This document shows positions 46,551-57,702 of a stretch of DNA of 64,000 bases, one piece after another. The notes beneath the pieces are model-generated. The model was given only the letters and a program-made list of their open reading frames with translations. It was not told the origin of the DNA and made no database searches. The stretch comes from Deroplatys truncata. Taxonomy: Eukaryota > Arthropoda > Insecta > Mantodea > Mantidae. The position numbers and the translations under genes were made by a program. The stretch's first letter is position 1, and each line of letters starts with the position of its first letter. The stretch is taken from the NCBI GenBank assembly GCA_030765065.1, contig CM060990.1, forward strand, positions 499,400,190 through 499,464,189. Reading direction: 5' to 3'.

Positions 46551-48301
46551 ATGCCAAAGGTAAAAGTAACATTACAAGAGTGTGCTACAGAGTTCAAATC
46601 TGAAGGTTACATTGTATCTTCTGATGTACTGCTTTGTGAATATTGTAAAGTGCGACTTGATTTTTGGTGTAAAGATGCACTGGACAAGCACAAGATATCA
46701 GATGAAAGCTGCAATGCTGAAAAGCTGCCTAAGCTTGTGCTAAAACCTGAGTGTGGCCACATTGCAAGAAACTCTAACTAATGTAAGTCAAGTGAAGGAT
46801 ATAAAAGAACAATTTATTTTAGATACCACTGAAGCATTTGTAAAGGCAAATATACTAATTGAGAAACTTGATCATCCTGCAATTCGAAATTGGATGAGTA
46901 ATTATATTCTAGGTGGTGTAGGGCATTTACCAACCACAAACTGAATTTGACAAAAATACATTTCAAAATTGGGATAGAAAAAGCAAGAGAAAATAAAAAA
47001 AGGACATGAAAAACAAAGGTATCTTCATATTACACAATGAAAAAAAAACAGATAAAAATGCTAGTTGTGTATTCAATGTGTTGCTTTGCCCTGCTGAGCC
47101 AGCAACAGAACAATGGACACATCTGCCTTCATCGGTAGTGCTGGATACCGCCAATGGACCAAACTGTTCAAATGCTATTTTCTAAACTTTTCGCTCATAA
47201 AAAATTGAAAATGATCATGTCATAGCAGTAAAAATGGATTTTACATATTATATGACATCGTGTGTGAATATCCTGAAAGATTTAAAGAAAGAGCTGAATC
47301 ACATCCAGTACTGGGCCCACAAAATAAACCCTGTTGGGAAAGTTTTTGAAGATGAACTCAACAAACATAACCATGCAGCTGTGAAACTGAAAGATGCATT
47401 CCTGAAAACTGGGAAATGCAAAAATAGTTACATATAATTTTTGAAGTCAAAGTATAGGACTGTACTGAAAAGCATAAAATATGTGCTTTTCCCATGCCAG
47501 TGTGTTCCAGATGGAACTCTGGTTTAAATCTGCGATGTACTTGGCAACCCATATCGAGGTTATAGCAGATTTCTTCAAGACCCTTGAAGTTGGGAATGTG
47601 GGGATATACTTCTTCAAAGAAACTGGTGCAACTAACATATAATCAAACTACACGCTGTTTTTGTGTCAACAGTCTGTCATCCAATTATGGAACTGAAAAC
47701 TTTCTTGAAAGGGTCATCATATTCCACCATACATCTACTTAATGGAAAATTAGTGATGTGAAAATAACACTCATATTCTTCAGTGAAGGAGTATTTAGTC
47801 AGATTGTATTAGAAGAAGTTAAACATCTAGCAACAAAGGTAAGAATGGCTGTTGAAACCAAGATAACTTTTACTTCACGAGCAGCTTTAGTGAAAATTTA
47901 AACAATTGAAGATGAACTGATTCAGGTCAAAAGATTATTCAAGTCATAGGCTCCCTATTTGATCCAAGAAATGCCTCAAAGCTAATGTCCCTTACAGAAC
48001 TACTTAAGCTTAAGGAATGTATTCCATTTATAAAGGCACTGGGAAAACAAGAATTGGTAGAATATAACAGTGTTTATCTTGCTACCTTCAAAACACATGT
48101 TAGCAAGGAGGACCATATGCAAGTGAAGGTGGTGGAGGTACTTTGCAGCCTGAAACCATCTCATCTAGATGTGTGTGGTTTCCATGCTTCAATGTTGACT
48201 CAGAGAGATCTTTCTTTAAATACAGCTTGGTGGTGAGCAACAGGAGGATGGGACTGACACCAGCAAGTGCAGAGGCAGTCACTATATTATGGTTTGAATA
48301 A
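46551..48301 (+). pseudogene. hAT transposase relic, CGGBP1-like, copy 3
   Basis: ATG at 46551 gives MPKVKVTLQECATEFKSEG and SDVLLCEYCKVRLDF with a CxxC: the N-terminal zinc finger typical of CGGBP1-like hATs. Next TTEAFVKANILIEKLDHPAI (46820-46880). The catalytic middle is poorly preserved: ECPKDLKKELNHI-like frames near 47270-47400 and VIGSLFDPRNASKLMSLTEL (47940-48000). The dimerisation signature is near the end, 48180-48300: FNVDSERSFFKYSLVVSNRR (hAT ERSFSkYk..l..rR) and MGLTPASAEAV, then a stop. It is on the opposite strand from copies 1 and 2 and retains the ERSF motif better. Confidence 0.75.
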
Positions 48302-48335
48302 AGTAATCTCACTCTTGATAATTACATACAGAATG

Positions 48336-48627
48336 TTGTGCTTCCATGGTGTAGTGGTTACCATGCTAGTCTCTAGTTCCCGAGGTCACAGGTTCAAACC
48401 CAGCAGAGGTTGATGGATCTTTTCGGGCATAAAAATCCTTAGCATGGCTTCTTTCAGAAGGGAAATAAAGTGAGTGGTCCCATGTTGTAGATTTACGGCA
48501 TGTAAAGGAATCTCAAGCCTGATAAAAATTCCTGAACAAAATTACTGTTCTTTCATGCCCAATATAGAATGGAATGCTAAGGACAACAGCAGTTAAAGAG
48601 TGTCCATAAATAAAACTCAATTAAATT
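48336..48627 (+). mobile_element. tRNA-derived SINE, family 1, full-length copy
   Basis: Head contains an A box (ggtgtagtggttaccatg) and a perfect B box (aggttcaaaccc) with tRNA-like spacing. The body is shared with 15130-15392 and 56234-56530, and the 3' end is cataaataaaactcaatt. A 13-bp duplication with one mismatch flanks it: tacatacagaatg (48323-48335) and tacacacagaatg (48628-48640). A pol III-transcribed, LINE-mobilised element. Confidence 0.92.
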
Positions 48628-48678
48628 TACACACAGAATGCAAAAAACAAATGTACAACAGCATGGAATGTTATAAAA

Positions 48679-49991
48679 ATGGAAGTAAACTATCAAAAAG
48701 CAGAATCATTGATACCAATTACACCTGAAAGATTAAATTCTCACATTGTCAAGGTTGTAGAAAATAAACAACTTGGTAATCAGGCAGATCAAGAAAAGCA
48801 CAGAATATATTACAAAACACAAATGCTCTATGTAATGTTGAATTTAATTGGTCATACATAACACCTGTAAATATTTCCATAGCAATCAAATGGCTAAATA
48901 ATTCTAAAACCGAAAATTACTTTGGTTTCTCAAATTATGCTATTAAAATTTTAGTTGATGAACTTATTTTTCCACTAACAGTACTTAAAGGTTCTATCTG
49001 AGAACAAGGTATTTTTCCAGACTCTTTAAAAGTAATAATGGTAACTCCACTATACAAGAAAGGAGACAATCATGATTCAGATAATTATAGGCCAATTTCA
49101 TCAATACCAATGTTCTCAAAAGTTATTGAATACTACATCCATAAACAGCTCTTCAAATATTTTGAAAATAATAATATACTCAGTAACTCACAATTTGACT
49201 TTAGGCCCAAACTTTACACCAAAAAAGCTGTTGAAAAAATAATCAGCTATATTCACGAATATTGATCACGAAAACATTGATACTAAAACTATAACAATAT
49301 AGATTAACAAATATTGTGATAAATCTAATAAACAGCTACCTTGGTAATAAATATCAAGCAATAGTTGTTAGTAACAAAAGATCTAAATTCATGCCTATTA
49401 TATCAGGAGTTCCAGAAGGCTCAGTTCTAGGTGCATTCCTATTCATAGTTTACATAAATGACTTTTCAAAGTATATCCCATGTAAAACAATACTATATGC
49501 TGATGATATAACACTAATAACTTCTAACTGGAGTAAAGACATAGTTGTAAACACAAACAAACAGATGATGAAAATGGCTGAAATGTGGTTTAAAGTGAAT
49601 TCATTACAGCTTAATAAGCAAAAACTGAACAAATTCTATTTCATTTAAATCTTAAGAACCAAGACAATAAATCAATTAAATTACTAAGTATTTATATTGG
49701 TCAAAAGCTAAATGGGACCATCACATAAATCACATATGCAATTAGCTAGGGTTACATTTCTATTATATAAACTGAGGATTAATATAAGTGAGGCTTGGTT
49801 TATACAGTCACATTATGCATTTCTTCATTCATGTTTAACATATGGTATTCCTTTTGGGGAAACTTCGTAGGAGCAAAAGTAATTTTTAAGTGGCAAAAAA
49901 AAAAAAAAGCACTCAGAAGCATATTAAGACTGCCTACAATAGAATCCAGCAAGGAAAATTTTAAACAAATGCAAATCATCACAGTACCGGG

Positions 49992-50050
<59 letters not shown>

Positions 50051-50310
50051 TTAATTTTTATCAAAGAAAACTTTAAGCAATATACAATAAGAGATACCAT
50101 CCATTGTTATTATACACATACAATCCCATCAACTGATGTACCATATTCCAGGCTTTCCAAAACACATCACAGTTACAAGCATTTAGGATTAAACTTATAC
50201 AACAAATTTCCAATCTGCATCAGCTCACTTCCAACAAATTGATTTAAATCCTTCTTAGACAAATGCCCAAAAGACAAGGCTCTGTATTTGGCTGAAAAGT
50301 ATTTTTAAAT
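48679..50310 (+). pseudogene. Jockey-like reverse transcriptase relic
   Basis: Pre-RT region PITPERLNSHIVKVVENKQL (48715-48780), LNNSKTENYFGFSNYAIKIL (48890-48955), then KVIMVTPLYKKGDNHDSDNY and RPISSIPMFSKVIE (49030-49130), LSNSQFDFRPK, a lost FDTVDH block, NSYLGNKYQAIVVSNKRSKF, SGVPEGSVLGAFLFIVYIND (49405-49460), the active-site motif YADDI (49495-49510), WFKVNSLQLNKQK, then in other frames YGIPFWGN(F), ALRSILRLPT and VPGLYI. The (AT)n tract (49995-50047) interrupts the C-terminus. The order is typical of Jockey/I-group LINEs. Several stops; one poly-A run near 49896-49909. Confidence 0.85.
49995..50047. repeat. (AT)n microsatellite
   Basis: About 52 bp of AT dinucleotides inside the RT relic. 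Confidence 0.98.
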
Positions 50311-51151
50311 GTAAAACAAATCAATCAGTAGATTGTGCTAGTAATTAAAATTGTCTCTAATGTATTGTGTTAGTTGAGTTTAACAAAATTGATTATCTTA
50401 AAATGGTTTAAGATGAATAAAGATGTTATCATATCTTGGGATATTTTGGATTTCTTTTCTTTAAAACATTTTTTCCCTTGATTCCAGGTAATTACAGAAG
50501 GAACTATAAGGTTTGAGAACTGCTAATTGACTAAAATTATTTATGTTTACATCTGTAATTGTTTTCTTCCTTTTATTTTGTTTTTTTATTCCATATCTGA
50601 CTGAATCTCTGGAATAATGTTGATCTTCAATTTCCATTGTAATAGATTAGAATAAATGCTACATTGCTAAATTACTTTATTTATGCTGCACAATAGTGCC
50701 TTCTCCCTTCTATTAAGGTAAATAACTAGAATCTAGTTGACTGCAGTCGCTGAATTAATGTTTGTCATGACAGCTAAGTCACATTTCTTTGGCATTTTTT
50801 AAAAATATAATGTTCTTTAGCCTTATTATTCAAGGCACTGTTCATTCCCACAGCCTGAGAGCCATCTACTGATTAAAGTTATGGGCAGCAAAGAAATAAG
50901 CTAAAACTTTTGAGCAAATATTGTGCTAAGAGTTTTACAAATTTGATTGTCTACTGCATTTTGACCCTGGTCACTTATTCAGTAGACAATCACTACAGTT
51001 TATTTACATTTTACAATCTCTTGTCACTAAATTATCTTGCTCTTTTTTTTCGTTTTTTTTTTCATGTCCCATTTTTTACTTTCCATTTATTGATTACTTA
51101 ACCATCACACATTCACTATAGTTTTCCATTCAAAGTAAGATACACTACCTC
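50311..51151. other. Nothing recognised
   Basis: AT-rich, with short T-runs near 51045-51062. Confidence 0.4.
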
Positions 51152-51480
51152 TTACTTTTCTCTTTCCACTGTCCAAAGCCATTTATTTTTTACTTTACAC
51201 AAAAACTGTCCAATGCTTCTAGCGTCCTTGCATATCATTTCAATTATAAGTGTATTTCTATCCCCCTTCAACCACTTCTTATTAAAAAATTCTTTTCTCC
51301 AATTTTCTGTTCCTTGGCACTTAAATACTATGTGTTCAATGTCTTCATTACCACCACATATCGGACATTGGTTCTGAGGAATACCCTGTCTTAGCCCTTT
51401 AGCCTCCATGCTCCGGTTCTTAACCATGCAATGGATTCTCTCTCTTCTTTATTTACTATGTCTATATATTTTTCCCTACC
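51152..51480 (-). pseudogene. Non-LTR retrotransposon C-terminal zinc-knuckle fragment
   Basis: Minus strand reads NRSMEAKGLRQGIPQNQCPI, CGGNEDIEHIVFKCQGTENW, then RKEFFNKKW. CPxCG...EHIVFxC is the CCHC motif near the C-terminus of Jockey/R1/I-type LINE ORF2 proteins. It is open for 91 codons (51152-51427) and decays upstream. Confidence 0.7.
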
Positions 51481-51584
51481 CCATGTTTGAGCAAATATAT
51501 GATTTGGTCACTCACCATTAAAATCAGAGTCGATTTTTTGAGATAGAGAAATTATAAAAACACAAAACAACAAATTTTGCATTT

Positions 51585-54270
51585 CAGATCAACACAACCA
51601 TTTTATAACACCTCTAGAAATAAGGTATCTGCCAAAGGAGACAATGACAAAAAGATATTTTCTTTTCTCCACACTAATGAGTTGTGGACCATTATAACAT
51701 TGCCTGCTTTACATTTTAAAATGACCTGCCTATTCTGAGGTACCTAACTGACACTTTTAAGTGGTTTCTTGACATCAAAGTTGTTTCTATATAATACTGT
51801 ACCATGTGGTTTGTCATACCTTAACCACTGAATGATTTGTCACACAAATGTTTTCCTTGGTAGTTGCTCTTCCAAGATTGTAGGCAGGATTTATAGAGTG
51901 CAGCAAAGTCACAGAAATCTCCTTATGCCATGACAATTACTGCAAATCTTTTTTACCAGTAGTCCTTATCAACTGGAAGGAGTAATTGATATAAGCATTC
52001 CATTATTTTTCTTAAATGTTTCTGTTGTGGCATGACTGCTGTCACATTCCATATGTGTATGACCTGCAATGAGAACTTATGACTGATTCACTGTAATGCT
52101 GTGGTGTACTAGCAACATTGCACAAACATGAGAGTCCTTATTTTGCCCCCAACATGTATCACTATAAAATATAAATTCTGTGACTGTTGCAATAACTTTT
52201 TCTTTAAGGAAGTGGTACAAACAACAGCAATATTATTGGACCCAATGCCTGCTATGACTTCATGCTTCATGTAGCAGTATGGTTTATTTGTAACACATTC
52301 ATGTATAATTAAGCTGTTATAGCTTTACAATTGCCTTGTTTAAAATGTAACAGAAGCATTTATGTATGGTGTAGGTAAGCACCATTGGAGATCAAAAGTT
52401 TGCACTTTCTTTATTTTTGCAACTTCCTTGTCTTTTGATTTCATTTTGTAGACTTTATCTGCATTCTCATTGTGCTACTTCAATTTAGATAATATTTTTA
52501 ATTTTTTTTCATTTCTCAAGTTTTTCCTTCATTTTAAGCATATTATATTTACTACATGTGTCCAGTTTTGGCTTTATGAATTTTAGATCGATTTATTTGA
52601 AGACTCTGAAATAAATTGATATACAGCATGTATTTTACATTCTTGCAATGTAGATTATACATTAATTTGAGATATAGATCTAAAGATATATGTTTTTTAT
52701 TTGTTTGTTTCCATGTAATTAAACTGAAATAGATATTATGTGTCTTCTTATTTTCTCAGTTTTTTGTATGAAAATCTTATTTGGTGGTTCTTTTCTTCTT
52801 TTTTGACCAGTATTAGTGATTCCAGATTAGCTCCGCCATCTTTTCTTAAATTTCAATCTGATATAGCCTTCAGTGTCACAAAAAATGCTCAAAAAGCAGT
52901 TTTGCACACTTCATTTCAACTGGCATCGATTTCCATATAGTACTTGCAAGTAGTTTCCCTTTTCTTTTGTTTAGAGGGCTACAGATGGTCTTAATGCACC
53001 CTTTTGGAACAATTGATTCAAACTTGCAATGCATTGTACATGCTGATCATGTAAACTTATTTTCCAGTGATCATAAAATAGTTTAGGTCTTGTTCCATTG
53101 CTGCATTTGTTTTTACACTTCATGCAACACATTTCCAATCCTTTTGCCTTTCTTGCTGGAACTAATTTTCCTTTTAAGGTTGAATAACTGAGTGGGATGG
53201 CACAGGCAGTAATGTCTGCAGCCTGCATTCAAGAGGTCTCGGATTCAATTCTCAGCAACTGCTCATTCTGACCCATGGATTTTTTTTTGGGGGGGGGGGG
53301 TTCCGGTCATTAGGCAAATGCTGGAGTGGTTTCTTTCATCCCCCAAATTTCTTGTTCTTCCATTTTGTTCCATTATTTCATTCGTTCTTCACCCCATTTG
53401 GTCTGTTTCAGGTTTGGAAGTGTTGGCAATGGTGTTTTGGTGCAGCATGGCAGGGAAAAAGGATGCTCTCCATGGGCTTTCTCCATCCCTCAGCCTTCGG
53501 CTTGTTGCCAGGGTATAAGGACCTTTGGAGGGGTGACCGTTGGACCCTGTGTGGGACAGGGTTCCCAGTGTGCCTGTCTGACTGCCAGAGCATCTCAATC
53601 TGGAAACTTTAGGGACCCTGTCATTGCTGTGCCATGACTCCTGGTTCCAGTCACTTGGTATCTCCTTTCACCTCATCCCTCCCTGCCAGGGCACTCCCTC
53701 GTGGGGCATCAGTACAATGTACTCACTTCCTGGATCACTAAATCTCCTCCACTTTATAATCCAATCCAAGTTGAATAACTCTTTCCACTATTGCAGTATC
53801 CCTTTCTTTCCATTCTTAGTTTTCTGGAATTAGCTTGCAATGACCTTTGGTTATCTACTTTTTCTTCACTCTGTTTATTTTCATTGCATGTAACTGTGTT
53901 ATAAGTTAAAAGTTGCTTGAGGTATGGGTTTGAGTAAATGAAACCACTTTAAGGTTTTTCTTCTGTGTTTCTGAAAGAAGTTCACTGACCTCTGAATCCA
54001 AAGATCTTGGTACCCACTCAGGACCAACAACATTATCATCATCCAAAAACAGAAAGTATGTTTTCATTGCCTTCTGGGTCATTATCAAAATGTCTGTTTT
54101 GAGTAACTTCCTCTTGCTTGCTTTCTTTCTTCATTTATATTGTCAACAGCTCCATTATCTGTTAAATTTCCTTGATGTGTAATTGTTGAGTTTGTGTAAG
54201 TGAAGTTTCTGAAAATTTTCTTAGCTTTTTCAAAGGGATTTGTCAATAATTTTGGAATCAAGATTAACAG
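51585..54270 (-). pseudogene. Unnamed DDE-like TE protein family ('YSDxCxGQN'), split by a SINE
   Basis: Minus-strand relic of a large repeated insect protein family without a functional name that I recall. N-terminal acidic part: FLDDDNVVGPEWVPRSLDSE (53980-54050). Then RKLRMERKGYCNSG up to 53781, a 580-bp SINE (53190-53769), and continuation SYSTLKGKLVPARKAKG, CCMKCKNKC (cysteine cluster), LFYDHWKISLHDQHVQCIAS (52990-53180). Next KFKKRWRS, KPKLDTCSKYNMLKMKEKLE (52520-52570), FLKEKVIATVTEFIFYSDTC and WGQNKDSHVCAMLLVHHSI (52120-52210), then AGHTHMECDSSHATTE (52040-52085). The spaced Asp and His residues suggest a DDE nuclease fold (inference). C-terminal QWLRYDK and YRNNFDV near 51780-51840. 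Many stops. Confidence 0.65.
53190..53769 (+). mobile_element. Long tRNA-derived SINE-like element, 580 bp, 11-bp TSD
   Basis: Flanked by an exact 11-bp duplication gttgaataact (53179-53189 and 53770-53780). The 5' end has an A-box-like tggcacaggcag (about 53198) and, about 45 nt on, a B-box-like ggattcaattc (about 53243). A T9G14-type run follows (53280-53301). The rest is much GC-richer than its surroundings, with C-rich 3' half. Removing it restores the reading of the host DDE-like relic, confirming a clean insertion. Size is large for a SINE, so a composite or a truncated unknown element is possible. Confidence 0.8.
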
Positions 54271-55239
54271 CACTGTCCCTCTCTAGGAAAGCTATTACAT
54301 TTTAGGTGTCTTGAATGTCACTATCTATGCCTATTTTCAAGCTCAAACTGCAGAAGTTTTTCTAGGGAAGTTGAACTTGGTGTTGATGGTTTCACTGCTC
54401 CAGCATCCTGTGAAAAATAATTGTAATACATGATGTTGCTTACACTAAGTGGTGTACTTATAGAGAAGGAAAAGTGCACTTGTGACTTATTCAAACCTAT
54501 CTGCATTGACTATTGTGTTGTTACACAGTATCACCATCTCCTTTCCACCTGAAGCCATATTTATTGCTTGTATTAAACTATTGCAAAAATCAAATGGTAC
54601 ATCAACAGAGCTGGCAGCTCCTCCAGCTATAAATTACAGTTTATTGGTGCCTCATTCTTAAAATTGCTTTCAGTAATCAAGATTAAAATATAATTTATTT
54701 TTGAGAATGTGTTAAGAATGGTTGTCAGCAAATGAGAATAGGATATATAATGTGCTAGTGATAAGAAATAGAGAGCATTAAGTATGTTGGTTTTATAACA
54801 TAAGTATAGCTTTGGTTATGAGTATGTTTAATAGAAACAGACAGGAAAATCAGTATCTATAAGTGAGTTTCATGGTTTCCTGATGAAACTTTTAAAGAGT
54901 ACAGATATTGTTTCAGAACATGTATACAAATCAACTTGATAAATCTTACTCATAGCAAAATATTTTAATGTCAAATTCCATACACTGAGTAAAAGTGCAT
55001 AAGTTGTTCAGTATTATCCACATAAATTAGCGTGAGTGTTGGCATTGTCAGATGATACACATGCATATACTTTTTTACTCAATTTAAATTATAGGTTTAT
55101 ACTACTTGTGCAATTTAGACCTAGTGATATACCATAAACAAATTTTTCTAGGAATTAGCAGTTTTACACAGTGGTGGAACAGAAGGAATGTTATTTTTGT
55201 TGCCATATAAACATAACATCCATAAAACTCATGGACATG
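54271..55239. other. Nothing secure
   Basis: AT-rich. A minus-strand open frame at 54321-54506 could be an upstream exon or N-terminus of the 'YSDxCxGQN' relic, but no motif supports that. Confidence 0.3.
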
Positions 55240-57130
55240 ATGGACATGATAAAAGACATAAAGTACATATAAAAAGAAAAAAGTTAATCTTATATTGAAC
55301 AAGCCCACCACACCTAGGATATACAGATTGCTGAAAATACATAAACTGGTCCAAAAGATGAAACCAATTATAAACATAATAAATTTGGCTACATATAAAC
55401 TTTCAATATAGTTAATCAATGAATTTAAAAAACTCCTGCAGTTCCATAGTATGAGCATCAATAACACTTATGACTTAATATAAAAGATCAGGGATATTAA
55501 AGCGTCAGAAAATGATTTATTGGTATCTTTTGAATTGGTCTCATTTTTTCTGAGTATCCCACAGGGTAAACTATTAAGCTATATGAAAAATTTGCTATTT
55601 ACAATTGGTTTACAAAATGAATATATAGAGGAATACTTAACCCTCATGGAAATATGCATTAATTATAATAATTTTTTATTCAGAAACATATTCTTTAGCC
55701 AAAGGGTGTGTTTAGCAATGAGCAGTCCATTGTCACAACTCTTGGCCAACCTATTTACAAGTTTTCTGGAAATCCAAACAACAGCAGCATTTTCAAATAT
55801 TTTTAGAATGTGCTATAGATAATTAGATGATATTGTTGCCATAGTAAACAAAAACTTGCATAGGATGCCCTAAAACTTTTAAATTTATCCGACAGTGAAA
55901 TTCATAATGGAAATGGAATCCAATAATAAACTTCCATTTATGGACATAAGGACCATTAGGAATGCTAAAGAACTAGAATTTGGGATTTATAGAAAAATCA
56001 TGTATACCAATAACTACATAAATAGTTGAGAATACAATCCAAGGGCACATAAACATGCTATATTCAACAGTTTGGTCTACAGATTGGGAAACATGCAGTT
56101 GAAGGACAAGGAATATAAAGAAGAGGTGGTATTATTATGGAAATAGCGACAACAATAGTGTTTCAAGGGATGTAATACAGAGCAAAATTCAAAAACCAAA
56201 ATAAAATACAAGGTTCTACAACACTAAAAAAATTTGTTGTCCTCCATGGTGTAGTGGTTACCATGCAAGCCTGTAGTTCCAAAGTTGCAGGTTCAAACCC
56301 AGTGGAGGGTGATTGATTTTTTTGGATGTAAAAATCCTTAGCATGGCTTCCTTCGGAAGGGAAGTAAAGCCGGAGGTCCCATGTCATAGATTTATAGCAT
56401 GTAAAAGAACCTCAAGCCTGACAAAGAGGCCTCTGAGCAAAATTACTGGTCTTTCACCCCCAATATAGAATGGGACACTAAGGACCACAGTAGTTAAAGA
56501 GTATCCATAAATAAAACTCAATTCCAATTTCACTACAAAAAAATCACAGAAACTAAGAACTTTAAAAAGTTAGCAAGTTAAAACTGGTAGCATCCTTGGG
56601 CATTTGACAAATCTCAAAAAAATATTTAAACAATGGAATATTCCATTGTACCAATCAATAAGTATAGTCTAATAACATGCTGAAAATCAATATCAAAGGC
56701 AAAATTCTAAAGATTAATATCCCAGATATCTACCAAATTAATTGTGAGGATTCCCAATTAATGTATATAGGTAAAATAATAAGGAACATTGGTTTGAGGC
56801 TTAAAGAAGACCTAAACCATGTTAAATACAAGGAAACAGAAAAATATGCAATTGCCAAACATTTCTGGACAAAAAATCACAATGTCCAAAAAGAGTTAAA
56901 ATTAACTTAGGTGGTCCAAAAAGCCAATAGATTTAACCATATGAGGAAATCTCTGGATACAAAAGAATAAGGATCATCTTATGAAATTTAGTTTTCCAAC
57001 AAACAAGGATTGGCTCTTAGTTGATGATGGGGACAAAATATCTCAGAAGTACATCCAAGCTAACTCTAAAAACTTAGTGAAGCTATTAGAGTGTGTGCGC
57101 CACATTGAAATAATTCTTGCAATACTTCAT
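55240..57130 (+). mobile_element. Penelope-like retroelement relic with nested SINE
   Basis: RT N-terminal blocks RIYRLLKIHKLVQKMKPIIN and NLATYKLSI (55320-55410), LVSFELVSFFLSIPQGKL (55525-55575), the palm CLAMSSPLSQLLANLFTSFL and CYR*LDDIVAIV (55700-55840; RYVDD degraded), NKLPFMDIRTIRNAKELEFG, IYRKIMYTNNYI, NPRAHKHAIFNSLVYRL (55925-56085). A SINE (56234-56530) interrupts. The GIY-YIG endonuclease follows at 56700-56910: PDIYQINCEDSQLMYIGKII (GIYQI-YIGk motif), RLKEDLNHVKYKETEKYAIA, KHFWTKNHN. It ends with 'attgaaataattcttgc' near 57105. Active-site and frame damage show it is dead. Confidence 0.85.
56234..56530 (+). mobile_element. tRNA-derived SINE, family 1, nested in Penelope-like element
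   Basis: Same family as 48336-48627: A box ggtgtagtggttaccatg, B box aggttcaaaccc, body, and 3' end cataaataaaactcaattcc. Imperfect duplications flank it: cactaaaaaaat (56222-56233) and cactacaaaaaaat (56531-56544). Confidence 0.92.
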
Positions 57131-57702
57131 ATTATTGGCATATTTTTAAAACCTCCTGTGGTATTACTCTGTAAACTTTGCATTTAATTTTAATTCAAAC
57201 TACAATGTCAAGTTTTTTTGTTTCTTTTTCAGAAGATGCTTTCATCACAATACAAAAAATTAAACTACCCTATATCCCACAAAGATTCTCCACACCTGGC
57301 TTTACTACCTGTAAAATTGTTGATCATCTGAGAGAGATTCAAACTTTTGACAACTTCATTCTCGATAGAGATGCTAGCTAAAGCTGACAAATGGTCCTGT
57401 CTCATTGTAGAGCAGAAATTCACTTTTATTAATTTCAACTTGAACTATACTCCCTGCTTTCCACACCATGTTATGTTTTAAAATGAAACTCAGACACTAA
57501 ATGGGGGTTTCTATGTTGTCATTTGTTGCTGCTGCCTGTAAAAATAATAGTTTATCTTAGAGATTTTGCCATTAACATCACTTCATCCCAAATTCTTATC
57601 CTAAAGAAGATAGGTTATGACATTTTAATTTCAGGGATTAAGAATCTGACCCTTTCTGCATGCTGTAAAAGAGTCCTCAAATTTCACTTTGTATTGTTGT
57701 GT
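57131..57702. other. Spacer between Penelope-like copies
   Basis: AT-rich. A plus-strand frame at 57178-57381 is unassigned. No family motif recognised. Confidence 0.35.

Noticed and set aside
49795-50076. Open frame ending in alternating Tyr-Ile
   Set aside because: The repeat is translated (AT)n; only the first part is decayed RT.
53318-53637. Several overlapping GC-rich open frames
   Set aside because: They lie wholly within the 580-bp SINE-like insert; GC-richness makes chance frames longer.
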